DNA of 64,000 nt from GCA-2688265 sp964527395. Its GTDB lineage: Archaea > Nanobdellota > Nanobdellia > Woesearchaeales > GW2011-AR9. How positions within the stretch are numbered: position 1 is the first letter of the stretch; every line of letters begins with the position of its first letter. Shown here one piece after another: positions 1-7,395 of the stretch. The stretch is from contig CAZGQD010000001.1 of assembly GCA_964527395.1 (NCBI GenBank), forward strand, positions 39,720 to 103,719. Reading direction: 5' to 3'. The notes under the pieces are model-generated. The model was not told where the DNA came from and searched no databases. It saw nothing but the letters and a program-made list of their open reading frames with translations. Made by a program: the position numbers and the translations under genes.

Positions 1-526
1 TAACAACAATTTTTCCATCAAATGGTTTCTCAATCTCTTGTTTTAAGAAATAAAAACTGATTTTGTGGAGCTTTTTGACCTTTTCAACAGAGATGGGTGA
101 TTTTTCATTGTAAATGTCTTTTTCAAAGATTATTCTAAAATCATTCATCCCATTTTCTATTGCTAATTGCTCGGCTTTTGATATGTCAGACCATAAAGTA
201 CTTACTATAAACTTAACACCGTTTATTACTAAACTCTTGTTATTCAATTTTATGTGATTTTCACTCAAATTACTTGAATAATCAGGATAAGCATAAGACA
301 AAATGCCGTGATAAAATTCATGATTTCCCATTACTGAGATAATATTTTTGAAGTCTTTTGAAATTTTATCATAGAATTTTCTTGCTTTTTTCTTATATTT
401 GTCAGGAACAATATCTCCTGCTAATAGTAGAATGTCTCCTTTAGGTATTATAGGATTATTTTCTAACCATTCTCTATTTTCTTTAAATTCTAAGTGTAAA
501 TCAGATGCTATTTGAATCTTAACCAT
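1..526 (-). CDS. Calcineurin-like metallophosphoesterase, 3' end cut by window edge
   Basis: Reading from the ATG at 526 down to base 1 gives an open frame of about 175 codons that continues past the window. The N-terminus has the metal-binding signature of calcineurin-like phosphoesterases: an Asp-x-His motif in ASDLHLEF, then LLAGDIV, then MGNHEFYH. Family knowledge: these enzymes use two metal ions to hydrolyse phosphomono- or phosphodiesters, and the substrate cannot be predicted from what is visible. A TATA-like TTTAAATAA lies about 25-30 nt upstream on the minus strand, so the transcript is probably leaderless. The gene is divergent from the nuclease at 681. The C-terminal half and its last metal-binding histidines are outside the window. 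Confidence 0.85.
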   Translation of the reverse strand, partial: MVKIQIASDLHLEFKENREWLENNPIIPKGDILLLAGDIVPDKYKKKARKFYDKISKDFKNIISVMGNHEFYHGILSYAYPDYSSNLSENHIKLNNKSLVINGVKFIVSTLWSDISKAEQLAIENGMNDFRIIFEKDIYNEKSPISVEKVKKLHKISFYFLKQEIEKPFDGKIVV

Positions 527-680
527 GTTAATGTCAGAGGGAGGAGTTTATTTAAATTTGTTTGATGAATTTGGAGCTGTTTTGGTTTTGAGATGTTATA
601 TTTACTCAAGTTTTATCTGCAGTGGGCCATATCTCTCAAGTAGCCAAAAGATTTTTAATTAAAACAATTTTTGAGTTAAG

Positions 681-1829
681 ATGACAGCATATTCACATTC
701 AAGATTAGGTACTTACATACAATGTAAGTATAAATATAAGTTACAATATATTGATAAGGTCAAAGTTGATATTCCAGATACTGTTGAAACTTTCATGGGA
801 AAGTTGGTGCATGAGGCTCTTGAGAAGCTTTACAAAGATCTTCAGTTTCAAAAACGTAATTCTAAGCAAAATTTGATTGATTTCTATCTAATGCGTTGGG
901 AACAAGAGTGGACAGATAAGGTTTTGATAGCTAAAAAAGAGTATTCTGAAGATAATTACAAAGATATGGGAATTAAGTTTGTTTCTGATTACTATGATCA
1001 TTATAAACCATTTAATCATTTGCGAACTGTTGGACTTGAAACAGAAGATAGAATGCAACTTGAAGATGGGAATCAATATCATGTAAGAATAGATAGGTTA
1101 GCATGTGACAAAGAAGGAAATTATTATGTTTGTGATTACAAAACCAATAATCGTTTAAAAGCACAAGGAGAATTAGATGAAGATAGACAGCTTGCAATGT
1201 ATTCCTTATGGGTAAAAAATCAGTTCCCAGATTGTAAATCAGTAAAATTAGTTTGGTATTTCTTAGCATTTGATAAAGAGATGGTCTCTGAGCGTTCTGA
1301 GGAGCAGTTACTTCAATTGAAGAAAAGTACTGAAGATTTGATAGCTGAAATAGAATCTAATACAGAATGGCCAACTACTGTGACTGCACTTTGTGGTTGG
1401 TGCAAATTTAAACCAATTTGTCCAACTTGGAAGCATGAAGCTGAGCTTGAGGAAAAGACTCCAGAAGAGTTTGCTGAGGATGATGGGGTCAAATTAGTTG
1501 ATGAGTTAGCTGTTTTAGAAGGTCAAAAGAAGCAAGTTAGTGATAGAATTAGTGAAATTAAGAGTCAATTGGTAGAATTTGCCAAACAAAAGGAAGTTCA
1601 AGCAGTGTTTGGATCAGAAAAAAGGGTGTCTGTGAAAGGTTATGAATGGTTGGAATACCCTAAATCTGAAGAATTTTATTCAATTTTGAAGGAAAAAGGT
1701 CTTTGGGATGATGTTTTAGGAGTAAATGGTTCTAAAATGCAAAAAGTCTTAAAGAAAAGCTATGATGAACTGAAAGATTATGTTAATAAGGAATTGAAGT
1801 ATAGGTTGAGTTTGGGTAAGAGGAAGTGA
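681..1829 (+). CDS. PD-(D/E)XK nuclease of the RecB/Cas4 type with Fe-S cysteines
   Basis: This 382-residue protein has the hallmarks of the PDDEXK_1 (RecB/AddB/Cas4-like) nuclease superfamily. A Cys at residue 15 lies in an N-terminal YIQCKYKYKLQYID segment, and Cys238, Cys241 and Cys247 form a C-terminal CxxC-x5-C group. Together they match the four-Cys [4Fe-4S] arrangement of this family. The active site is visible as a VHEALEKL histidine motif, Asp138 in VRIDR, Asp152/Lys154 in CDYKT and a QLAMYSLW helix. The last 100 residues are coiled-coil-like and include a basic tail. It is followed one base later by a PIN-domain gene, so the two are probably cotranscribed. No CRISPR array or other cas gene is present, so a repair or defence exonuclease is more likely than Cas4. 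Confidence 0.85.
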   Translation: MTAYSHSRLGTYIQCKYKYKLQYIDKVKVDIPDTVETFMGKLVHEALEKLYKDLQFQKRNSKQNLIDFYLMRWEQEWTDKVLIAKKEYSEDNYKDMGIKFVSDYYDHYKPFNHLRTVGLETEDRMQLEDGNQYHVRIDRLACDKEGNYYVCDYKTNNRLKAQGELDEDRQLAMYSLWVKNQFPDCKSVKLVWYFLAFDKEMVSERSEEQLLQLKKSTEDLIAEIESNTEWPTTVTALCGWCKFKPICPTWKHEAELEEKTPEEFAEDDGVKLVDELAVLEGQKKQVSDRISEIKSQLVEFAKQKEVQAVFGSEKRVSVKGYEWLEYPKSEEFYSILKEKGLWDDVLGVNGSKMQKVLKKSYDELKDYVNKELKYRLSLGKRK

Positions 1830-1830
1830 G

Positions 1831-2244
1831 ATGGTGAAAATAGATAGGATTTATGTTGATACTAATGTTTATGTCAGTTTAGTTCAACCAGAAGAAGGAA
1901 AATGGCAAAGTTTTACTGATTTAGCGGCATTTTTGTTTCATAGAATCCGTCAAGGAGAATTCACATTAGTTATTTCTGACCATGTTATTGAAGAATTTAG
2001 TAAATATAGAGATATAAAAGAGATTCAAGAGATATTAGATGGTATAGAGAGTGATAATTTAATTGAAGTAAAAACTACTTATAAAGATAAACAAAAAGCT
2101 CGTGAATTTTCTTCAACAAATTATCCTGATGCTTTGCATGTTGCGTTAGCTTTAAAGGCAAATGCAGTAGTTTTAGTTACAAGAGATTCAGATTTTGCTG
2201 AATTTGAGGATTTTATTGAGATCTGTTTTCCTGACGAGCTTTAG
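1831..2244 (+). CDS. PIN-domain ribonuclease-like protein
   Basis: The 137-residue product starts with YVDTNVYVSL, which places the first catalytic Asp (residue 10) at the end of beta-1 as in PIN domains. It continues with DHVIEEFSKY (second acid), YPDALHVALAL (third Asp) and LVTRDSDFAEF (fourth acidic position). PIN proteins are metal-dependent RNases, most often VapC toxins. No small antitoxin gene precedes it; instead its start follows the stop of the nuclease by a single base. Its 3' end overlaps the convergent gene at 2213 by 32 nt. It may be an orphan toxin or a nuclease partner. Confidence 0.8.
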   Translation: MVKIDRIYVDTNVYVSLVQPEEGKWQSFTDLAAFLFHRIRQGEFTLVISDHVIEEFSKYRDIKEIQEILDGIESDNLIEVKTTYKDKQKAREFSSTNYPDALHVALALKANAVVLVTRDSDFAEFEDFIEICFPDEL

Positions 2245-3250
2245 AGGTGTATTTATAATATGGACTATCTTTTGGAATTATAATTGGAGGACAGTTATCT
2301 CCAAGCGTAGTGATGTGTTCGTCTATGCTTGCTAAAAGAACTTCTAATTTCATGTAATAATGTTCTTTTAATATGTTAATCTCATACCAGTTCTTTTTTT
2401 GCAAAGATTTGTAAAGATTGTATGTTGCCATTATTTCCCACACTTTCAAAAACGTTTCATTCATTTGAGATCTGATGTCTTCTAGCTCTCTAATTGGCAG
2501 TTTACTTAATAATCTTAAGCTAAATGAAAGAAAAGATTCGAGAACTTCTATTATTTTGTTATTTTCTTCTGTCTTTTTAAAGTTAAAAATAAAATGTTTA
2601 ATATTTTTTTTCAATAAGTAAATAGAGTCTTCAGTGAATTTATCAAGTAAATTTTGACTAATTAGTAATCGAAGTTTGTATGACTCATTTCCAGTTTCAG
2701 TATAATGTCTTTCTAATAGTTCTGTAGTTGTAGGAATGTCTTTGAATTCTTCGATAATGTCTGTAATTTTAGTATCATATTGTTTTGAAGAAGTAATTCC
2801 TGTTAAATCAGGATTATATAACACGGCACATTGACCATACAAGAACCATCCATATGGAACATTGTTCTCTTCAGTTGATTTAATTAACTTAACAAGAATT
2901 TTCTGCCTGAAAGTTTTTCCGAGTTTTCTATGTGGCACAATTTTTGACCAAATTTCTTCAATTCGTTTTAAAAGTTGCTTTGTTCTATGTTCTTGCTCTT
3001 GAGTAATTGGAAGTCCCATCAAAGTATCTTTTCGTGGTTTGATAAACCCTGTGGTACCAATGCTAAAATATTCTTTTCCATTTTTGATAGATGATTTAAC
3101 TAGGTTGATTTTAGAAAGTACTGAAATTGTTTTTTTGACTGTTTCCCAATTAATATCTGTTGCTTTCGCTACTTGGTGAATAGTTTTTGGATTTTTTTTG
3201 AGTGTTTCTACTACTTTTTCGAATAATTTTTCTCTAGTTTGTCGTGCCAT
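2213..3250 (-). CDS. Winged-helix DNA-binding protein, function unknown
   Basis: The first 65 residues look like a winged helix-turn-helix: an N-terminal helix (EKVVETLKKNPKTI), the HTH segment HQVAKATDINWETVKKTISV, and a wing ending in KEYFSIG. The remaining 280 residues are helical and match nothing I recognise; they could be a sensor or dimerisation module. The start at 3250 is preceded at 14 nt by a GGAGA ribosome-binding sequence. A long AT-rich palindrome sits just upstream (3269-3294), where an autoregulated repressor would bind. Function beyond DNA binding is inference. Confidence 0.7.
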   Translation of the reverse strand: MARQTREKLFEKVVETLKKNPKTIHQVAKATDINWETVKKTISVLSKINLVKSSIKNGKEYFSIGTTGFIKPRKDTLMGLPITQEQEHRTKQLLKRIEEIWSKIVPHRKLGKTFRQKILVKLIKSTEENNVPYGWFLYGQCAVLYNPDLTGITSSKQYDTKITDIIEEFKDIPTTTELLERHYTETGNESYKLRLLISQNLLDKFTEDSIYLLKKNIKHFIFNFKKTEENNKIIEVLESFLSFSLRLLSKLPIRELEDIRSQMNETFLKVWEIMATYNLYKSLQKKNWYEINILKEHYYMKLEVLLASIDEHITTLGDNCPPIIIPKDSPYYKYTSKARQENRSQ

Positions 3251-3268
3251 CTTAGAACCATCTCTCCT

Positions 3269-3294
3269 TTTTTTGTGTTATTAAACACAAAAAA
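3269..3294. promoter_or_regulatory. Palindromic operator candidate upstream of the winged-helix gene
   Basis: Two perfect 11-bp inverted arms, TTTTTTGTGTT (3269-3279) and AACACAAAAAA (3284-3294), flank a 4-nt spacer. The site lies 19-44 nt upstream of the ATG at 3250 and downstream of a TATA-like tttatatcta (about 3310-3319, minus strand), so it would cover the transcription start region. It fits autoregulation by the downstream winged-helix protein. Confidence 0.55.
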
Positions 3295-3507
3295 TGAAGT
3301 TATAGATATAAATGTTTGTATTTTTTTACTTAATTCATTATTTTTTAATAATTTTGAATGATGATTAATCTAGAATTAATTTAAAAATGGAATAATTTTC
3401 ACAAAAAGAACATAAATTTTACTAAAATATTAAATTATTTCTTTTAAATTTATGCAAAAGTGTAAACTGTTCTGTTTTTATGAATAAAGCTTATAAAGAG
3501 AAAAGAC
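3295..3507. other. AT-rich intergenic stretch
   Basis: The stretch between the winged-helix gene and the TIM-barrel gene is extremely AT-rich. It contains the probable TATA box of the winged-helix gene and a small palindrome (attaat-ctag-aattaat around 3370). A second TATA-like element, gcttataaag, is on the plus strand near 3489. I see no ORF. Confidence 0.5.
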
Positions 3508-3555
3508 CCTGGTGGGACTTAAGCAAAGAAATAAGTTGCAACTGTCCTACTCCAG
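3508..3555 (-). terminator. Hairpin spanning the stop codon of the TIM-barrel gene
   Basis: On the plus strand GGTGGGAC pairs with GTCCTACT with two wobbles, and inside it GCAA pairs with TTGC. On the minus strand the structure immediately follows or overlaps the stop codon at 3547 and is followed by a T-rich run (TCTTTTCTC), so a 3'-end signal is the simplest reading. A TATA-like gcttataaag on the plus strand just upstream leaves a small plus-strand RNA as an alternative. Confidence 0.4.
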
Positions 3556-5736
3556 CGGTACGCCAGTCCAAAGTGTCCAATCTTCTGAAGGAGAGTAAGA
3601 ACCGAAGACGAAGTAAGGAGGATGACCTTGACCCATATGGTTGTAATGAATAGCGCTCCATTTCTTGCCGCCGTAACCTGTGAAACCTTTGCCAGTACCA
3701 GTTACGTGAGCTCCGAAAAGATCCCAGGTTTTTTGGACACTACGCCAACCACCTTGATCAAGAGTGAAGTCTGCACCAGGTTCTACGATTAATTCGCCAT
3801 CGTAGCCGTTTTCTTTAAGAATTTCAACCATTCTCTTGATTGGAGCAATACCTTCGCCTGGAGCTAAATGTTCGTCTTGGTAGCCGTAATTATCATCTAA
3901 GTGAACGTGACCTACAACATCTGCTTTAGCTAGCTTTTCTGTCATATCTAGCATCCAACCTTGAAATATTTTATTGTTTTCGTCTGGAGATTTTGAGGTG
4001 TCGTCTTTGAAGTATTTACGCCACATGTTCATATGACCAACATCGAATGTCATGGAAATGGTTTTTCTAGCAGCTTGTTTAGCTTTTTCATCGTTATAAC
4101 CAAAAGCAGCTTGGAGTTGTTTTGCCATGGATTTTCTAGAATTTGTAACTAGTTCAATAATTTCGTCAGGGTGAGCACCGTGAGCTTCTGGAAAGAGGTT
4201 TTCCATTGCAACCATAAGGTTCTTTTTTAGTTTTCCTTTGCTTTTTAGTTGTTCACTTTGACGCCAAGCAAATACGCCTGCTTGACCATAAGCATCGTAT
4301 GCTTCTTGAAGAGCGTAAGTTCTACCACTTTGAATGTTTCTTGCAGTTTCCATTTGTTCTTCTGATTGTGACCATTGTCCAGCAGCTGCATCTTGAGCTT
4401 GGTTTATGGCAGATTTGATGTTTTGCATCTCTTTTTCAATAATTGCAGTAGGCATTTTTTTGTCAGGAGTTACTAAGCCTAATTGTTCAGATTGGAGTGC
4501 AGTTACTTGTTTTTCGTATCTCCATTTTTCTTCTGGACTTGTTGCTTCTTCTATTTTTTTGTAGAGTTCTTTTGCTTCTTTTAGTTTTTTGAGTCTTTGA
4601 ATATTCTCTTCATAATCTCTAGAATATTGGAAAGCGAAAGCTCTGGAGTTAGCTGCGTTTGTTTCTAAGGAAGATATGATATAAGCTTCTTCAGGCATAA
4701 CTTTGACATCTTCTACTGATTCTGCGTCTTTGAATCTATACCAAAGGTCAGATTTCCATTTAGGGTTATTTTTGTCTTTTTGGTATTCTTTCCAGAAATG
4801 TTTTGCATCTTTAGTCATTTCTTTTGCTTCTATTTCAAGGTCAGGCCAGCCTAATTGTTCAATTTTAAAGATGTTGTTTTTCTTGTCCCAAACAGGGATT
4901 CTGTTAGCTCTTTCTAATTTATTTCCCCAATAATCAATATAGTCTCCTCTTCTCACTGTGTTACCATGTTCGTCAGTGTAGGAGTCTTTTTTACCTTGCT
5001 TATCCCATTGATCATCAGTTTCACTATACCTTTTCCAAACAGGACGACTAATTGTTTTTCCTTTCCTTGCTTGTTGTACGATTGAGCCTGTTCTAGTGTC
5101 AATTATATCGTAAGTTCCACGTTTTTCTTCTTCATCGTACATCTCGAATCTACCTTTCCATTTACCTTTAGTGTTCCAATCTGCGTCACTTACTGGACGG
5201 TTAAATTCTCCAGTATGTACTACAACTGGACCACCTTCAGCAACATCTGCTGCGAACTCAATTGCACGTTTGATCTCTTGAATTGACATAACTTTTTGTT
5301 CTTTTGAGAAGTTACCTTGACGATCTTTACCAGCAAGTCCAGCTACACCTACACTAGTGTGTAAGGTCCAATCTACTCTGTTTGCTCGAGCTTTTTCTCT
5401 TAATGCTTGACGTTGTTTTTTACCGTACATACCAGCAGTATGGCCTTGACCGGAACCTTTACCCATACCAAAAAAACCTAATTCTAATACTTTTTGTCCA
5501 GAATGAATTTTACTCATAGTTGCTGGTAAATTTGGTACTGGACCTAAACCAAAACTCATACCAAAATCACCTGCGGAAACTCCTACATCACCTGTAGCTT
5601 TTGGGCTTCCATGATCATGTCCGCAATCGTGACCACCACCACCTGAGCTATGTCCATGACCATGATCGCCTTCTCTGTCCATAGAACTAGCGTAACCTGT
5701 TTCGAATTCAAAATTATTATTACCAAATACAACCAT
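3547..5736 (-). CDS. Xylose isomerase-like TIM-barrel protein with His-rich N-terminus and large insertion
   Basis: The 729-residue product has a His/Gly-rich N-terminus (residues about 20-45, with HGHGH and HDCGHDHG) that could bind metal. The beginning of an AP-endonuclease-2/xylose isomerase-like barrel follows (VLELGFFG, DWTLHTSVG, GGPVVVHTGEF). About 300 residues of charged, helical, partly coiled-coil insertion (roughly residues 190-490) interrupt the barrel. The barrel resumes with SMTFDVGHMNMW, VVGHVHLDDNYG and ELIVEPGADF, which carry the Asp/His/Glu metal ligands expected of the family. Such barrels act on sugars or abasic DNA. The big insertion makes a specific assignment impossible. 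The gene is the first of the accessory island and has its own upstream region. Confidence 0.65.
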   Translation of the reverse strand: MVVFGNNNFEFETGYASSMDREGDHGHGHSSGGGGHDCGHDHGSPKATGDVGVSAGDFGMSFGLGPVPNLPATMSKIHSGQKVLELGFFGMGKGSGQGHTAGMYGKKQRQALREKARANRVDWTLHTSVGVAGLAGKDRQGNFSKEQKVMSIQEIKRAIEFAADVAEGGPVVVHTGEFNRPVSDADWNTKGKWKGRFEMYDEEEKRGTYDIIDTRTGSIVQQARKGKTISRPVWKRYSETDDQWDKQGKKDSYTDEHGNTVRRGDYIDYWGNKLERANRIPVWDKKNNIFKIEQLGWPDLEIEAKEMTKDAKHFWKEYQKDKNNPKWKSDLWYRFKDAESVEDVKVMPEEAYIISSLETNAANSRAFAFQYSRDYEENIQRLKKLKEAKELYKKIEEATSPEEKWRYEKQVTALQSEQLGLVTPDKKMPTAIIEKEMQNIKSAINQAQDAAAGQWSQSEEQMETARNIQSGRTYALQEAYDAYGQAGVFAWRQSEQLKSKGKLKKNLMVAMENLFPEAHGAHPDEIIELVTNSRKSMAKQLQAAFGYNDEKAKQAARKTISMTFDVGHMNMWRKYFKDDTSKSPDENNKIFQGWMLDMTEKLAKADVVGHVHLDDNYGYQDEHLAPGEGIAPIKRMVEILKENGYDGELIVEPGADFTLDQGGWRSVQKTWDLFGAHVTGTGKGFTGYGGKKWSAIHYNHMGQGHPPYFVFGSYSPSEDWTLWTGVPLE

Positions 5737-5933
5737 CCTAAAGTTTGATTATGAGAAGATGTATATTAATGTATCTTTGAATGAAGTTAATGGTGCAAAG
5801 AATCAAGTTCCAAAAAATTATGCATCAAAGACCCTAAATACAAAGAATCATGACTCAAGGCCTATAGAAACAAAAAAACCAATAAAAAAGATTTAACTTT
5901 TAGATAATACAACTACAAATACTTCAGTTACAA
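5737..5933. other. Intergenic region with degenerate CAAAGA-type repeats and a possible 45-codon ORF
   Basis: This A-rich spacer carries imperfect repeats of CAAAGAATC/CAAAGACTC (near 5796, 5823, 5839 and 5931). A plus-strand frame from ATG 5759 to the TAA ending at 5896 would encode a 45-residue Lys/Asn-rich peptide. It has no clear ribosome-binding site and no recognisable motif, so I do not call it a gene. Confidence 0.35.
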
Positions 5934-6087
5934 AGACTCCAAAGAAAATGTGTGGGGGGCGTAAAGTGCAGAACAAGAACATATTAGTAAGATCAAACGA
6001 CCCGAAGTGACCAAATGGAGCGAGCGTGGAGAAGAGCCTTTTCGCTAATCGCCCCCATCGAGCAACGTGAGATTTTCTTTGGAGTCT
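5934..6087 (+). ncRNA. Candidate structured RNA closed by a perfect 16-bp terminal helix
   Basis: The 16 bases at 5934-5949 (beginning AGACTCCAAAG) are perfectly complementary to those at 6072-6087. Nested inside, GGGGGCG (about 5954-5960) pairs with CGCCCCC (about 6050-6056). The interior is markedly more GC-rich than its surroundings. No ORF fits. It does not show the conserved cores of SRP RNA, RNase P RNA or tRNA that I would recognise. The strand is not determined; plus is given because no minus-strand gene reads through it. It could instead be a small inverted-repeat mobile element. Confidence 0.5.
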
Positions 6088-6145
6088 AAAAGAAGGTTAT
6101 TTTGTACTTAAATTTTTTATAAAAAGCTATTTTTGAAGGAAAAAT

Positions 6146-6556
6146 ATGGATTTTATACAAATTAGAGATATATTTTATTCAATTGATGATGTAAATCATC
6201 AAATTATTGTTAAAGGAAGGGCAGAAGGATTAGTTAAGTGTATTGAAGTAATTCAAAGGGAATGTCAAAGTGGACAAGTAACAGTTAGAGATGACTTAGC
6301 TGAAGAAATAGAACAAATGAGGAGATATGAAATGGGTGAATTGATAGGATACGATTTGTATGGGGAATTAAGTGCTTCTCAATTAACTTTTGGGCAATTA
6401 CATAGGGTTAAATTAGGAGTAGATGTTTTTAGAGATTATGGAGATGAGGCATTGTTTTTCTTATATTTTGCTAACGATTTGCCAAATGATGATCATGCTT
6501 TGAGTTTTTTAAGAGTGAAATCTGTATTTGAAGCAGTTTTGGAGAATAATTATTGA
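6146..6556 (+). CDS. Conserved-looking hypothetical protein, 136 aa
   Basis: A soluble acidic protein beginning MDFIQIRDIFYSIDD. No recognised domain, membrane segment or catalytic motif. The central part (DDLAEEIEQMRRYEMGELIGYDLYGELSA) is predicted helical by eye. The start follows gaaggaaaaat, with AGG about 7 nt before the ATG. It lies alone on the plus strand between minus-strand genes, and its stop is 12 nt from the 3' end of the convergent coiled-coil gene. Confidence 0.6.
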   Translation: MDFIQIRDIFYSIDDVNHQIIVKGRAEGLVKCIEVIQRECQSGQVTVRDDLAEEIEQMRRYEMGELIGYDLYGELSASQLTFGQLHRVKLGVDVFRDYGDEALFFLYFANDLPNDDHALSFLRVKSVFEAVLENNY

Positions 6557-6567
6557 TAAATTATAGT

Positions 6568-7254
6568 TTATACTTTGTAATGTTCTTGCATTGATTTTTC
6601 TTCTTTGGCTTGGATATACATAGAACTAGTTTTTTCTTTAAGGCTTAAAGATACACTCGCCATGATTTCTGCAGTTTTGTTGAATGAATAGTTACCAGCT
6701 TCAACATCTTGGACTTTTTGTTCTATAGCTGAACCTAAATTGTACATTTGAGTTTGTTCTTCTGGACTGACATAACCTTTTTGAGTTGCTGCAGCGTAAA
6801 TTCCTTGCATTTCTGTGTAAAGAGTTTGAATTGGGATTAGAGATAGTTGGCCAATTTGGTCTGCTCTGTAAGCTGCTGGAAGTGCTCCAATCTGTCCTGG
6901 ATGAATTGGGATTGATTCGTTTGCTAATTGTTCATCTAAGGATTCAGCTTGTTTCTTTTTTACTTTTGATTCTATAGATTCTTCAGTGTAATTTTCAGTA
7001 GTGTCCGATGTACTTGTTTTGATACCACGTTGGGTTTCTATGATCAATTTTGCTTCAGCTGAAACATTAGTGGTATCTCTAGTTGCAACCTGAGGGATAG
7101 GAACTTTTTCTTCTTCTTCCTCAACTTTTCTGACTTCTTGTTCAGCTTCTTTGATCTCTTCTTTTAGTTTTTTGATCTCAGCTTCTTTTTGTTTTTCGAG
7201 CTTTTCTAGATCTTCTTTACGTTTAAGAGCATCAATTTGTTTGCCTTCTGACAT
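6568..7254 (-). CDS. Charged coiled-coil protein, 228 aa
   Basis: Residues 5-50 form a highly charged Lys/Glu coiled coil (DALKRKEDLEKLEKQKEAE and onward). A Thr/Ser/Glu-rich linker follows, then a helical C-terminal part (AAYRADQIGQLSLIPI onward). No enzyme motif or membrane segment. It lies between other island proteins of the same strand. Family and function unknown; a structural or scaffold role is only a guess. Confidence 0.55.
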   Translation of the reverse strand: MSEGKQIDALKRKEDLEKLEKQKEAEIKKLKEEIKEAEQEVRKVEEEEEKVPIPQVATRDTTNVSAEAKLIIETQRGIKTSTSDTTENYTEESIESKVKKKQAESLDEQLANESIPIHPGQIGALPAAYRADQIGQLSLIPIQTLYTEMQGIYAAATQKGYVSPEEQTQMYNLGSAIEQKVQDVEAGNYSFNKTAEIMASVSLSLKEKTSSMYIQAKEEKSMQEHYKV

Positions 7255-7375
7255 AGTAAGGTCTAGAAATGCTAATACTATAAAAAGTTATTATCTCTAA
7301 ATGACAATAATTTAGAAAAATGTATATGTTGTATTTGTTTTTGAGAAAGATTGAATGAAAAATTGTCCAGAGATT

Positions 7376-7395
7376 TCGAGCAAAGCTTACCAAGT
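7376..7395. repeat. Truncated copy of the GAGCAAAGC palindromic element
   Basis: The sequence TTCGAGCAAAGCTTACCAAG matches the start (CGAGCAAAGCT) and the end (ACCAAGT) of the larger element seen at 44675-44720 and 50149-50191, with the middle missing. It overlaps the end of the gene at 7387 and supplies its stop codon and last residues. Confidence 0.4.

Noticed and set aside
5759..5896. Small plus-strand ORF of 45 codons
   Set aside because: Low-complexity Lys/Asn composition, no convincing start signal and no recognisable motif.
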